In this document: positions 10,410-19,418 of the stretch, one piece after another
Numbering within the stretch: position 1 is the stretch's first letter
Layout: every line of letters begins with the position of its first letter
Assembly: GCF_024586915.1 (NCBI RefSeq)
Contig: NZ_JANBVS010000004.1
Location: forward strand, 1-64,000
Direction: 5' to 3'
Length of the DNA: 64,000 nt
DNA from: Bradyrhizobium sp. SRS-191
GTDB lineage: Bacteria; Pseudomonadota; Alphaproteobacteria; Rhizobiales; Xanthobacteraceae
Notes under the pieces: model-generated
What the model saw: only the letters and a program-made list of their open reading frames with translations
Databases searched by the model: none
What the model was told of the DNA's origin: nothing
Program-made: the position numbers and the translations under genes

Positions 10410-11294
10410 ATGGAACTCAAAGCCCTCAAAACCTTCGTCGAAGTCGTCCGCCAAGGTGGATTTTCCCAGGCCGCCAAGGTGGTGTTCGCCACGCAATCGA
10501 CCGTCAGCAAGGCGATCAAGCAGCTGGAGGACGAGCTCGGCCTGCCGCTGCTGGACCGGCTCGGCCACAAGAGCCGCATGACCGCCGCCGGCGAGATCGT
10601 CTATCGCCGGGCCATCCGGCTGCTGGCCGAACGCGACGACCTGCAGGCGGAGCTCGCAGAGCTGCGCGGGCTCAAACGCGGCGTGCTGCGTCTTGGCCTG
10701 CCGCCGATCGGGTCGAGCACCCTGTTCGCCCCCTTGTTCGCGTTCTATCGCCAGCTCTATCCGGAGATCGAGATTCGGCTGGTCGAGCATGGCAGCGACC
10801 GGCTCAGCGAGATGCTCGCTGCCGGCGATATCGATTTTGCCGGGCTGCTGCCGCCGATCGCGGAGGAGTTCGCCGCCCAGATCGTGCGTCGTGAGCCGCT
10901 GATGGCGCTGATTGCCGTGGATCATCCGCTGGCCCAGCGCGAGACCATCTCGCTCGCCGAGTTACGCGACACGCCCTTCGTGCTGTTCGAGGCCGGCTTT
11001 GCGTTGAACCGCATCCTCCGCGAGGCCTGCCGCCGCAATGGCTTCGAGCCGGTGGTGGCGGCGCGCAGCACGCAGATCGACTTCATTGCCGAGCTCGCCG
11101 GTGCCGGCCTGGGCGTCGCCTTCCTGCCGCGCATGATCGCCACCCAGCGCACGCAGGTGCCGATCAGCCTCGTGCTGCTCGATGAGCCCGAGACCGAATG
11201 GACCTTGGCGATGGCGTGGCGGCGCGGGGCTTATCTCTCTCCGGCCGCGGCCGCATGGCTGAGGCTGGTGCGCGAGCGGGACGTGGCCAGTTGA
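10410..11294 (+). CDS. LysR family transcriptional regulator, divergent from lrgAB
   Basis: A 294-residue LysR-type regulator. The N-terminal winged helix-turn-helix is seen at residues 1-60 (LKTFVEVVRQGGFSQAAKV...TVSKAIKQLE), and the effector-binding domain spans about 90-290. It resembles CidR/CynR-type regulators that sit beside lrgAB/cidAB pairs, so a role in switching the neighbouring lrgAB is inferred from the divergent arrangement. The AT-rich spacer contains short direct repeats of GAATGAAT type at about 10358-10380 that could serve as an operator. Confidence 0.87.
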   Translation: MELKALKTFVEVVRQGGFSQAAKVVFATQSTVSKAIKQLEDELGLPLLDRLGHKSRMTAAGEIVYRRAIRLLAERDDLQAELAELRGLKRGVLRLGLPPIGSSTLFAPLFAFYRQLYPEIEIRLVEHGSDRLSEMLAAGDIDFAGLLPPIAEEFAAQIVRREPLMALIAVDHPLAQRETISLAELRDTPFVLFEAGFALNRILREACRRNGFEPVVAARSTQIDFIAELAGAGLGVAFLPRMIATQRTQVPISLVLLDEPETEWTLAMAWRRGAYLSPAAAAWLRLVRERDVAS

Positions 11295-11533
11295 GACGCC
11301 GCACGTCGTTACGACCCTGACGTCGTTGAGCGTCACGTCGCGCGGGTGTCGTATCTGCCGGGTCGGACACGGACTGATCAGTCGCCACATGGCGCGCATC
11401 GCATCGCGCGGTTCACACAACCGTCGACGACTCGCAGCGCGCGGAACTTGGTTGGCGGTCGCGCGTTCTTGCCTGCCTCACCAATGCGAAGCTGCGCACG
11501 CGCTCAATCATTCATCCGACCGGAGGGGCAAGC

Positions 11534-12361
11534 ATGTGCCGCTGGATCGCCTATCGCGGAGAGACGACCGCTTTCGAGCACTATGTCACGGAGCCCGAGC
11601 ATTCGCTGGTGACTCAAAGTATTCGTGCGCTCGAATCGACCGCCGGTACCAATGGCGACGGCTTCGGCCTCGGCTGGTACGGCGACCATCCCGAGCCGGG
11701 CCTGTATCGCGAGACGCGGCCGGCATGGTCGGATGAAAATCTGCGCTATCTCTGCAGACACCTACACTCGCATCTGTTCTTCGCCCATGTGCGTGCTGCG
11801 ACCGGCACGGCCGTGACGCGGCAGAACTGCCATCCGTTCGCCTGCGGCCGCTGGCTGTTCATGCATAACGGGTTCGTCGGCAGTTGGAACAGGCTGCGGC
11901 GCAAGGTCGAAGCGCTGATCCCCGATACGCTGTATCCGTCGCGGCTCGGCACCACCGACTCGGAAGCCGTGTTCCTGGCGATTGTCGGCGCCGGAATCGA
12001 TCAGGATCCCATCGGAGCGACGCGCAGGGTGCTTCGCTCACTCTGTGAACTCGTCAATGAAGACGGTCTGCGCGAGCATCTGCGTTTCACATCGGCGCTG
12101 TCGAACGGTCACGACCTCTATGCGTTTCGCTTCGCCGCCAATGACCGCGCCAACTCGCTCTACTACCGCGAGGACGGTGATCAAGTGATTGCCGTCTCCG
12201 AGCCTTACGACAAAGAGCCGGACTGGATCGAGGTGCCGCCCGATCACGTCCTGGTCGCGCGTGCGTCGCGACCGGCCGAAATCGTTCCGCTTTTTGCCGC
12301 AGGTGCTGCGGCGTTTGAGCCGGAACGTAAGCGATCACAGAGGGTTGTCGGAGGTACATAG
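11534..12361 (+). CDS. Class II glutamine amidotransferase, EgtC-like
   Basis: A 275-residue protein that starts MCRW, so after Met removal the nucleophile is an N-terminal Cys as in Ntn hydrolases. Diagnostic elements are GTNGDGFGLGWYG, FAHVRAAT and NCHPFACGRWLFMHNG. It matches the stand-alone YafJ/EgtC group. EgtC of ergothioneine synthesis removes a gamma-glutamyl group, while other members are of unknown role. A GGAGG lies just upstream of the ATG at 11534. The amidotransferase/asparagine-synthase gene follows after 25 bp and a YbdK-type ligase after that, so the three probably act in one pathway. Confidence 0.85.
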   Translation: MCRWIAYRGETTAFEHYVTEPEHSLVTQSIRALESTAGTNGDGFGLGWYGDHPEPGLYRETRPAWSDENLRYLCRHLHSHLFFAHVRAATGTAVTRQNCHPFACGRWLFMHNGFVGSWNRLRRKVEALIPDTLYPSRLGTTDSEAVFLAIVGAGIDQDPIGATRRVLRSLCELVNEDGLREHLRFTSALSNGHDLYAFRFAANDRANSLYYREDGDQVIAVSEPYDKEPDWIEVPPDHVLVARASRPAEIVPLFAAGAAAFEPERKRSQRVVGGT

Positions 12362-12386
12362 AAGAACGGGAGCGTGTGGAACCGCG

Positions 12387-14156
12387 ATGTGCGGCATTTG
12401 TGGTGAAATCAGACATTCCGGCCAGCCCGCGCTCGCGGCGCTCGGCCGGGTCAACGATGCCATGCAGGCGCGTGGTCCCGATGCCGCCGGCCTCTATGTG
12501 CAGGGCGGCATCGCGCTCGGCCATCGTCGGCTCAGCATTCTGGATCTCTCCTCGGCCGCGCAGCAGCCGATGATCGATGCGGCGCTCGGGCTCGGCATCG
12601 CATTCAATGGCTGCATCTATAATTTTCGCGAGCTGCGTGCCGAGTTGCAGGCGAAGGGCTATCGCTTCTTCTCCGATGGCGATACCGAGGTGATTCTCAA
12701 GGCCTACCACGCCTGGGGCAGATCGTGCGTGCAGCGCTTCAAGGGCATGTTTGCGTTCGCGCTGTGGGAGCGCGATAGCGGTCGCGTCGTGCTTGCTCGC
12801 GATCGGCTCGGCATCAAGCCACTCTACTACACGGAAGGCCCGGGCTTCTTCCGCTTCGCGTCATCGCTGCCGGCGTTGCTGGCTGGCGGCGACGTCGACA
12901 CCTCGCTGGATCGAACGGCGCTGCATCACTACTTCAGCTTCCACGCCGCGGTGCCGGCGCCGCGGACGATTCTGAATGGCGTCAAGAAGCTCGAGCCAGC
13001 GACGCTGCTGACGATCGAGCCCGACGGCACCAGGCGCACTGAGCGCTACTGGCGGTTCCATGTTGGCGAGCAGCGTCCGACCGATCGCGCCATGAGCCAC
13101 GAGGAATGGTCGGACGCCGTGCTGGACGCGATGACGGCGGCGGTCGATCGTCGCCGCGTCGCCGACGTACCTGTGGGTGTGTTGCTGTCGGGCGGTCTCG
13201 ACTCGTCCTTGCTGGTGGCGCTGCTGTCAAAGCTGGGACATGAGGACATCCGCACCTTCTCGATCGGCTTCGACGCGGTCGGCGAGCACAGCGGCGACGA
13301 GTTCCGCTACTCGGACATCATCGCGCGCACCTTCGGCACCAATCACGAGCAGATCCGGATCGGTGGCGATCGCGCGCTCGAGGCCTTGCCGAAGGCAATT
13401 GCGGCGATGTCGGAGCCGATGGTCAGTCACGACACGGTCGCGTTCTATCTGCTGTCCTCGGAGGTCGCCAAGCGCGTCAAGGTGGTGCAGAGCGGGCAGG
13501 GCGCCGACGAGGTGTTCGGCGGCTATAGCTGGTATCCAGGCTTCCTCTCTGCCAACGATCCTGTCCAGCAATATCAGAACGCCTATTTCGACTGGAAGCA
13601 TTCGGATCTCCAGCGTCTGCTGGCTCCGGATCTCCTCGGCGAGGATTCGAGCATCGATCTCGTCGAGCGCTTCTTCGCCGATCACGGCGGCGCTGCCGTG
13701 GACAAGGTGCTGCAGATCGACACCGAGATCATGATGGTCGACGATCCCGTGAAGCGGGTCGACAACATGACCATGGCGTTCGGCCTCGAAGCCCGCGTGC
13801 CGTTCCTCGATCACGAGGTGGTCGAGCTCGCCGCGCGCATCCCGGCCGAGCTGAAGGTGAAGAACGGCGGCAAGCACATCCTGAAGGAGGCAGCCCGCCG
13901 CTGCGTGCCGGCGGAAGTGATCGATCGTCCCAAGGGATATTTCCCGGTGCCGTCGCTGCGCTATCTGCGCGGACCGTTTCTCGACTACGTCCGCGACGTG
14001 CTCGGCGATGAGAAGGCGCGGACGCGCGGACTCTACCAACGCGACTTCATCGACCACATGCTGCAGAACCCCGAAGCCGAGATGAGCCCCAAGGGGCACT
14101 CGCGGCTTTGGCAGGCGGCTCTGCTGGAAGCCTGGCTGCAGACGCACGGCATTTGA
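12387..14156 (+). CDS. asnO: N-acetylglutaminylglutamine amidotransferase-like asparagine synthase homologue
   Basis: A 589-residue two-domain enzyme. The N-terminal glutaminase domain starts with Cys2 (MCGICGEI, RGPDAAG, FNGCIYNFRELRAEL). The C-terminal ATP-pyrophosphatase domain has the PP-loop SGGLDSS near residue 267 and QSGQGADEVFGGY further on. It forms an amide from a carboxylate using glutamine and ATP. The overall sequence resembles the family that makes the osmolyte N-acetylglutaminylglutamine amide (NAGGN). That assignment is from recognition, not from a search. The ATG at 12387 is required for Cys2, although the frame is open upstream. The next gene starts 19 bp after its stop. 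The usual NAGGN synthetase is not adjacent. Confidence 0.8.
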   Translation: MCGICGEIRHSGQPALAALGRVNDAMQARGPDAAGLYVQGGIALGHRRLSILDLSSAAQQPMIDAALGLGIAFNGCIYNFRELRAELQAKGYRFFSDGDTEVILKAYHAWGRSCVQRFKGMFAFALWERDSGRVVLARDRLGIKPLYYTEGPGFFRFASSLPALLAGGDVDTSLDRTALHHYFSFHAAVPAPRTILNGVKKLEPATLLTIEPDGTRRTERYWRFHVGEQRPTDRAMSHEEWSDAVLDAMTAAVDRRRVADVPVGVLLSGGLDSSLLVALLSKLGHEDIRTFSIGFDAVGEHSGDEFRYSDIIARTFGTNHEQIRIGGDRALEALPKAIAAMSEPMVSHDTVAFYLLSSEVAKRVKVVQSGQGADEVFGGYSWYPGFLSANDPVQQYQNAYFDWKHSDLQRLLAPDLLGEDSSIDLVERFFADHGGAAVDKVLQIDTEIMMVDDPVKRVDNMTMAFGLEARVPFLDHEVVELAARIPAELKVKNGGKHILKEAARRCVPAEVIDRPKGYFPVPSLRYLRGPFLDYVRDVLGDEKARTRGLYQRDFIDHMLQNPEAEMSPKGHSRLWQAALLEAWLQTHGI

Positions 14157-14175
14157 TTTCAACAGGATTGATCAC

Positions 14176-15408
14176 ATGGGATTGGATCCGAAAATTCTTG
14201 AACGGCTCAGGCTTGGCTTGAGCGACGACGAGCGCCGGCTGGTCATTCGCTCGGCCACCGGGAGCGAAGACGTTACCGAATATTCGTTCGGCATCGAGGA
14301 GGAATACTTCCTAGTCGACGCGCGGACGCTCGATGTCACCATTCGCACGCCCGATGATCTGTTCGAGGCGGCGAACTGGTCGACCGGCGGGCAGGCGATG
14401 CGCGAAATGCTGCAGTCGCAGCTCGAGGTCGCCACCAACGTTCATGTCGACGTCGGCGATGCGCGCGAGGAGCTGAAGTTTCTCAGGCGTGAGGTCGCCA
14501 ATGTCGCCGCTCAATATGGCTTGACGATCCTGGCGTGCTCGACCCATCCGACCGCGACGTGGCGCAGCTCGCAGCCGAGTCCCAAGCCGCGCTACGCCGA
14601 GATGATGGAGGACCTGCGCATCGTCGGCCAGCGCAACATGCTGTGCGGCATGCATGTGCACGTTCAATTGCCGGACCCGGAGCGCCGCTTCGCGGTGATG
14701 CGCGCGATGATCCCCTACATCCCCGTGTTCATCGCGCTGTCGGCGTCGTCACCGTTCTGGAATTCGCGTGAAACCGGGCTGAAGGGCTACCGTCTCGCCG
14801 CCTATGACGAGCTCCCGCGCACCGGCTTGCCGGAGCTGTTCACCAGCAAGCGCGATTATGATCGCTACGTCTCAGCGCTCACGAGGTCCGGCGTGATGCC
14901 TGATGAGAGCCACGTCTGGTGGGCGATGCGGCCGTCATTGCGCCATCCGACCTTGGAGCTGCGGGCGCCTGACGTCTGCACGTCAGTGGACGACGCCGTC
15001 GCTGTCGCCTCGCTGTATCGCGCGCTCGCGCGCTATCTCGATCTCAATCCCGAACGCGCAGAAGATGTCGGCAATGTCGAGCGTGCGATCGCCGTGGAGA
15101 ACAAATGGCGGGCGCAGCGCTATGGCTCCGACTGCCTGTTCGTCACCGAGGACGGCCCGGTGACCGGCCAGGAAATCCTGAACCGGATGATCGCCGATAT
15201 CGCTGAACATGCCGAGGCGCTCGGGTGCCTTGCCGAGGTCGAGCGCTGCCGCACCATCATGCAGTTCGGCAGCTCGGCGGATTATCAGCTGCAGGCCTAT
15301 CGCGAGTCCGGCGGGCAGTTGTCTGCCGTGGTCCAGTGGATCGCCGCTGCGACGGTGTCGCGTGCCGAGCCGCCGCGCTCGCAGGCACCGGTCGAGCCGG
15401 CGCAGTAG
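14176..15408 (+). CDS. Carboxylate-amine ligase, YbdK/GCS2 family
   Basis: A 410-residue member of the glutamate-cysteine ligase family 2. Seen are the N-terminal FGIEEEYFLVD signature (Mg/ATP-binding glutamates), CGMHVHVQLPD, a central RPSLRHPTLELRAPD and a C-terminal FGSSADYQ. These enzymes join an amine to a carboxylate, classically the gamma-carboxyl of glutamate, with ATP. YbdK itself has weak gamma-glutamylcysteine ligase activity. It is the last gene of the three-gene run beginning at 11534. The Pro/Ala-rich tail is unremarkable. It may supply or extend the acyl-amino acid or dipeptide that the upstream enzyme amidates, which is inference from position. Confidence 0.85.
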   Translation: MGLDPKILERLRLGLSDDERRLVIRSATGSEDVTEYSFGIEEEYFLVDARTLDVTIRTPDDLFEAANWSTGGQAMREMLQSQLEVATNVHVDVGDAREELKFLRREVANVAAQYGLTILACSTHPTATWRSSQPSPKPRYAEMMEDLRIVGQRNMLCGMHVHVQLPDPERRFAVMRAMIPYIPVFIALSASSPFWNSRETGLKGYRLAAYDELPRTGLPELFTSKRDYDRYVSALTRSGVMPDESHVWWAMRPSLRHPTLELRAPDVCTSVDDAVAVASLYRALARYLDLNPERAEDVGNVERAIAVENKWRAQRYGSDCLFVTEDGPVTGQEILNRMIADIAEHAEALGCLAEVERCRTIMQFGSSADYQLQAYRESGGQLSAVVQWIAAATVSRAEPPRSQAPVEPAQ

Positions 15409-15415
15409 CGCCGGT

Positions 15416-16618
15416 CTAGCTTGACCTGACGACTTGGCCGTCGCGCGCGACGAGGCGGCCGCCCTTGTACACGGAGCGCCCCTTGGGGACCGCCACCACC
15501 GCCTCCGGAACGTGCTCCGCGTTCAAGGTGACGAAATCAGCGCGCGCGCCGACGCGCAGGCCGTAATCCTCCAGCCGGAGCGCCTTTGCGCCGGCCTCCG
15601 TGACGAGGTCGAAGGCGACCCGCAACTCGTCGTCGACATAGAAGCCGGAGCGGTAGCCGACCATCATGGCGCGATTCAGCAGGTCGCCGTCGCCATAGGG
15701 CCACCAGGAATCGCGGATGTTGTCGTTGCCGCTGAACACGGTCACGCCTGCCGCGCGCAATAGCGCCACCGGTGGGAAGGGCCGTGCACCCGGCGCGTTG
15801 GTCATGATGGCCACTCCCGAGGTGGCCAGCACGTCGGCGATCTTCTTGAGGGCATCCATCGGGAGATCGCCCAGCCCATAGGCATGGCTGACCGCGACAT
15901 GCCCTTGCATGCCGAGCGCGCGCGTGCGCGCGGCGATCTGCTCCAGCTCGAACAGTCCGAGCATGCCTGCGTCATGCAGGTGAATGTCGACGTCGACGCC
16001 GTGCTTCTGCGCGACCCCAAAGACGACATCGAGATGCTTCTCGACGTCGCGGTCGAAGCTCGCCGGATCGAGCCCGCCGACCAGGTTCGCGCCGAGCTTG
16101 ATGGCTTCGTCGAGCAGCTCGGGCGTGTCGGGGCTCTTGAGAATGCCGCTCTGGGGGAAGGCGACGAGCTGAATTTCGATCAGCTCGCGATACTCCTCCC
16201 GCACGCGCAGGATCGTTTCCAGCGATTTCAGGCCGACCGAGCCGTCGACCATCACATGGCTGCGCATCCGCGTGGTGCCGTGGCTGATGCAGAGGTCGAG
16301 CTGGTTGCGGGCGCGCACGTCCATCGGCGCCGCCGCGGCCATGTTCTGAGCCTGGAAGGCGACGCGCTCATGCACGTCGAAGCCGTTCGTGCAGGGCTTG
16401 TGCGGCTTCCAGGCGTCGCCATAGAAGCTGGTGTCGAGATGGATATGCCCCTCGACGAAGCCAGGCACGACGAGCGCTCCGCCGAGATCGATCACCTCGC
16501 GCGCCTCCGGCCGGTCGGTCTCCGCGAGCAGACCGCTGATGCGACCGTTGTCGACGGTGATTGCGTGGCGCGCGCCACGGTCGAGCCGCGCATTGATGAA
16601 CAGCTTGTCGACGGCCAT
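15416..16618 (-). CDS. Amidohydrolase, cytosine deaminase-like
   Basis: A 400-residue metal-dependent hydrolase of the CodA/TrzA branch. Metal ligands are visible in GFVEGHIHLDTSFYG (HxH), VDIHLHDAG, VAVSHAYGLGD and SGNDNIRDSWWPYG. The family deaminates or hydrolyses cyclic amidines such as cytosine or isoguanine. Here the substrate is unknown. The start at 16618 has a GGGAG about 12 bp upstream. Thirty-two upstream codons in frame look non-coding. It converges on the YbdK gene with only 7 bp between stops. Its nearness to the ureide genes might mean a role in nitrogen-heterocycle salvage. Confidence 0.83.
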   Translation of the reverse strand: MAVDKLFINARLDRGARHAITVDNGRISGLLAETDRPEAREVIDLGGALVVPGFVEGHIHLDTSFYGDAWKPHKPCTNGFDVHERVAFQAQNMAAAAPMDVRARNQLDLCISHGTTRMRSHVMVDGSVGLKSLETILRVREEYRELIEIQLVAFPQSGILKSPDTPELLDEAIKLGANLVGGLDPASFDRDVEKHLDVVFGVAQKHGVDVDIHLHDAGMLGLFELEQIAARTRALGMQGHVAVSHAYGLGDLPMDALKKIADVLATSGVAIMTNAPGARPFPPVALLRAAGVTVFSGNDNIRDSWWPYGDGDLLNRAMMVGYRSGFYVDDELRVAFDLVTEAGAKALRLEDYGLRVGARADFVTLNAEHVPEAVVAVPKGRSVYKGGRLVARDGQVVRSS

Positions 16619-16727
16619 GCTCAGATTGCTCCCATCCTCATCTCGGCATCGGGCCGCGTGATGCGGTCCGATGCCATCGGGAGCATTCTCGATCAGGATG
16701 GACGCGGGCCGCAAGCGCAGATGCCGG

Positions 16728-17360
16728 TCATGCCGCCTTGGCCTGCGGCAGTCCGGCCAGCCAGTCGCGCGACAGCGCGACGTCGGCCTGCGACAGTTGA
16801 TGCCCTGTCGGCAGGGTCGTGTGGGTCACGTCCGCGCCGGCCTCGATCAGCTGGCTGCAAAGCTTCGCCGAATTGCTGGCAGGTACGATCGGATCGGAGA
16901 GACCCGACAGGATCAGCACCGGCCTGCGCGCGAGATCGACGGCCGGTGGCTGCGCCAGCGGCACCATGGCGCGGAACAGCACCGCGCCGGCCAGCGCCTC
17001 CGGCTGCAGCAGCAGCAAGGCAGCGGCAATGTTGGCGCCGTTGGAATAGCCGACCGCGACCGGCGCGCCGATGCCGTAATGCTGGCGGGCTTCGCCGATG
17101 AACGCGCCGAGCTCCAGCGCGCGCCGTCGCACGTCGTCCTCGTCGAACACGCCCTCCGCCAGACGGCGGAAGAACCGCGGCATGCCGTGTTCGAGAACCT
17201 GCCCGCGCGGCGACAGCAGCGCCGCGCCGGGCGACAGCGTGGCGCCGAGCGGCAGGAGATCGTTCTCGTCGCCGCCGGTGCCGTGCAGGAGCAGCAGCGG
17301 GGCTGCTCCCGTCGCGCTTCCAGGTTGGAAGCGATGGGTGAAGGACAATGTGCCGGTCAT
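16728..17360 (-). CDS. mhqD: MhqD-like carboxylesterase/phospholipase
   Basis: A 210-residue alpha/beta hydrolase with LLLHGTGGDENDLL, the nucleophile elbow GYSNGAN, an Asp in SGLSDPIVP and a His in TGHQLS, so the Ser-Asp-His triad is complete. It belongs to the carboxylesterase group that includes Bacillus MhqD of the methylhydroquinone-resistance operon. Its ATG overlaps the stop of the upstream ring-cleaving dioxygenase homologue (ATGA, 17357-17360), so the pair is co-translated, as mhqO-mhqD often are. The likely role is handling quinone or aromatic electrophile products. Confidence 0.83.
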   Translation of the reverse strand: MTGTLSFTHRFQPGSATGAAPLLLLHGTGGDENDLLPLGATLSPGAALLSPRGQVLEHGMPRFFRRLAEGVFDEDDVRRRALELGAFIGEARQHYGIGAPVAVGYSNGANIAAALLLLQPEALAGAVLFRAMVPLAQPPAVDLARRPVLILSGLSDPIVPASNSAKLCSQLIEAGADVTHTTLPTGHQLSQADVALSRDWLAGLPQAKAA

Positions 17361-18295
17361 GATGCGGCCTCCTCGAGGTTGGGCAGCACGCCCTCGATCT
17401 GCTTGCGGTGCGTCTCGAGGAAGGCGGGCAGCTTCAGGTTTCGTCCGAGTTCGGCGACGGGTTCGTCGACCGCGAAGCCCGGGATGTCGGTCGCGATCTC
17501 GAACAGCACGCCGCCGGGCTCGCGGAAGTAGATCGAGCGGAAGTAGTTGCGGTCCTTCTGCTCGGTCGGATGCAGGCCGTGGCGATCGACGAGCTTTTGC
17601 GCCATCACGCCCTGCTCGGCATCATCGGCCGCGCGGAAGGCGATGTGATGTACGGAGCCGGCCCCCTGTGCTCCTCGCAAAAAGCCCCTGGCCTCGTAGA
17701 TGTCGACCACGCTGCCTTCCGCATCGCCCGGCGCCTTGAAGCGGATCACCGAGCCTTCTCGACCAGCTTCCGCGAAGCCGAACACGTCTGTCAGCACGGC
17801 GGCGGTCTTCTCGGCGGAGTCGAGCAGCAGCGTGACCCCATGAAAACCGCGGATGGCGTGCTCGGCCGGGATGTCGCCATTGCTATAGCCAGGCTCGTTC
17901 TCCGCGCCGGGGACACCGACCAGCGCCAGCGCCATGCCGTCGGGATCGGTGAACGGGAGCACCGACTCGCCGAAGCGCTTCTCCAGTGCCTCATAGGCGA
18001 TGCCCTTCTCGGTGAGGCGCTGGGTCCAGTAGCTAAGGGAGCGCTGCGGCACCCGGAAGGCGGTCTGGTGCGTTTCGCCGACGCCGCGGCGGCCCTGCCG
18101 CACGCCGGCCCAGGGAAAGAAGGTCAGGATGGTGCCGGGACGACCGGTCTCGTCGCCATAGTAAAAATGGTAGGTGCCGGGATCGTCGAAATTGACCGTC
18201 TTCTTGACGAAACGCAGGCCGAGATCGCGGGTGTAGAAGCCGTAATTGCGGATCGGGTCGCCGGCGATCGCGGTGACGTGGTGAAGTCCAGCCAT
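17357..18295 (-). CDS. mhqO: Ring-cleaving dioxygenase, MhqO-like (VOC fold)
   Basis: A 312-residue protein of two vicinal-oxygen-chelate modules. Metal-ligand positions are suggested by LHHVTAI at the N-terminus, SVHHIAFRA in the second half and VLFEIATD near the end. Homologues such as MhqO and LinE-like proteins are Fe(II)-dependent and open hydroquinone-type rings. The start at 18295 has AGGAG 6 bp upstream. An in-frame upstream start is rejected because its leader is low-complexity. It is co-translated with the esterase gene and divergent from a LysR gene across a 138-bp spacer holding a paired 13-bp direct repeat. Confidence 0.85.
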   Translation of the reverse strand: MAGLHHVTAIAGDPIRNYGFYTRDLGLRFVKKTVNFDDPGTYHFYYGDETGRPGTILTFFPWAGVRQGRRGVGETHQTAFRVPQRSLSYWTQRLTEKGIAYEALEKRFGESVLPFTDPDGMALALVGVPGAENEPGYSNGDIPAEHAIRGFHGVTLLLDSAEKTAAVLTDVFGFAEAGREGSVIRFKAPGDAEGSVVDIYEARGFLRGAQGAGSVHHIAFRAADDAEQGVMAQKLVDRHGLHPTEQKDRNYFRSIYFREPGGVLFEIATDIPGFAVDEPVAELGRNLKLPAFLETHRKQIEGVLPNLEEAAS

Positions 18296-18364
18296 GTGGG
18301 TCTCCTGTCTGCCAGGCCCTCGAATGGGCCGTTGAATGTCTGGGCGCAATATTGGTCGGCTTTG

Positions 18365-18418
18365 ATTTGGAGACAATCCGTGCTCTTGTGACGTCTCTGT
18401 CTATAATTTGGCGACAAT
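18365..18418. promoter_or_regulatory. Paired 13-bp direct repeat, candidate LysR operator
   Basis: ATTTGGAGACAAT (18365-18377) and ATTTGGCGACAAT (18406-18418) are 12/13 identical and start 41 bp apart, in the divergent spacer between mhqO and the LysR gene. A TATAAT lies at 18402-18407, just upstream of the LysR start. The spacing of about four helical turns fits a tetrameric LysR regulator touching two sites on one DNA face. Confidence 0.5.
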
Positions 18419-18433
18419 GGCGGCCCAGGGACC

Positions 18434-19327
18434 ATGGACAAGCTCAGCAGCCTCCGGGCGTTCGTGAAGGTGATCGAAAGCGGCAGCTTCGCCGAGGCCG
18501 GCCGGCAGTTGCGGCTGTCGCGCTCGGCGATCTCGAAATATATCGGCGAGCTCGAGCAAAGCCTCGGCGTGCAGCTGATCGTCCGCACCACCCGCCACGC
18601 CAGCCCGACCGAGACGGGGCAGCGCTATTTCGAACGCGCCGTCGCGATTCTCGCGGACCTCGATGCCGCGGATCAAGCTGTCAGCCAATCGCAGGCCGCG
18701 CCGCGCGGGCTATTGCGCGTCAACGCGCCGATGTCGTTCGGCACGATGCGGCTCGGGCCGGTCGTGGCCGATTTCATGGTCCGCTATCCCGAGCTCCAGC
18801 TGCAGATCGTGCTGAGCGATGATCTGCTCGATCCCGTCCAGGACGGCTTCGATGTGACGCTCCGGATCGCCGAGCTGGAATCATCCAGCCTGGTGGCGCG
18901 GCGGATCATGCCGGTGGAGCGCGTCATCTGCGCCGCGCCCGCCTATCTCGCCCGGCACGGCATGCCCGAGAGCCCGGAGGACCTGCGCCGGCATACCTCG
19001 CTGACCTATGGCTTCCTGCTGACCGGCAATCAGTGGAAGCTCACCGGCCGCGACGGCGATCACTGGATCCAGCCGGCCTGGAGCCTGTGCGTCAACAATG
19101 CCGAGGTGTTGCGCGACGTCGCGGTGAAAGGGCAGGGCATCGCACTGATCCCGCATTTCATCGCGGCGGATGCGCTGGCCAGCGGCGCGCTGACCGCGAT
19201 CCTCGCCGACTACACCGCGCCCCCGCTCGCGCTCTACGCGATTTATCCCCCAACGCGGCACCTCTCGGTGAAGGTGCGGCTGTTCATCGATTTCCTGGTG
19301 GAGCGTTTCGGGCGGAGGGAGCCGTGA
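18434..19327 (+). CDS. LysR family transcriptional regulator, divergent from mhqO-mhqD
   Basis: A 297-residue regulator with an N-terminal helix-turn-helix (LRAFVKVIESGSFAEAGRQL...SAISKYIGELEQ, residues 6-50) and a substrate-binding-like effector domain from about residue 90. It is of the AaeR/DmlR-like branch. The ATG at 18434 follows a GGAC-containing leader. Its divergent position suggests that it controls the dioxygenase/esterase operon, in place of the MarR-type regulator found in Bacillus. The uraH gene starts 92 bp downstream on the same strand, so read-through into the ureide genes is possible. Confidence 0.86.
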   Translation: MDKLSSLRAFVKVIESGSFAEAGRQLRLSRSAISKYIGELEQSLGVQLIVRTTRHASPTETGQRYFERAVAILADLDAADQAVSQSQAAPRGLLRVNAPMSFGTMRLGPVVADFMVRYPELQLQIVLSDDLLDPVQDGFDVTLRIAELESSSLVARRIMPVERVICAAPAYLARHGMPESPEDLRRHTSLTYGFLLTGNQWKLTGRDGDHWIQPAWSLCVNNAEVLRDVAVKGQGIALIPHFIAADALASGALTAILADYTAPPLALYAIYPPTRHLSVKVRLFIDFLVERFGRREP

Positions 19328-19418
19328 CCACGCATTGAGCTGGCGGTGACCGGCAAAACGCCTCGAAGCTTTAACCGGGCGCTGCTAGGGTTGGGACGGC
19401 AGCAGCAAGGGAGCACGG

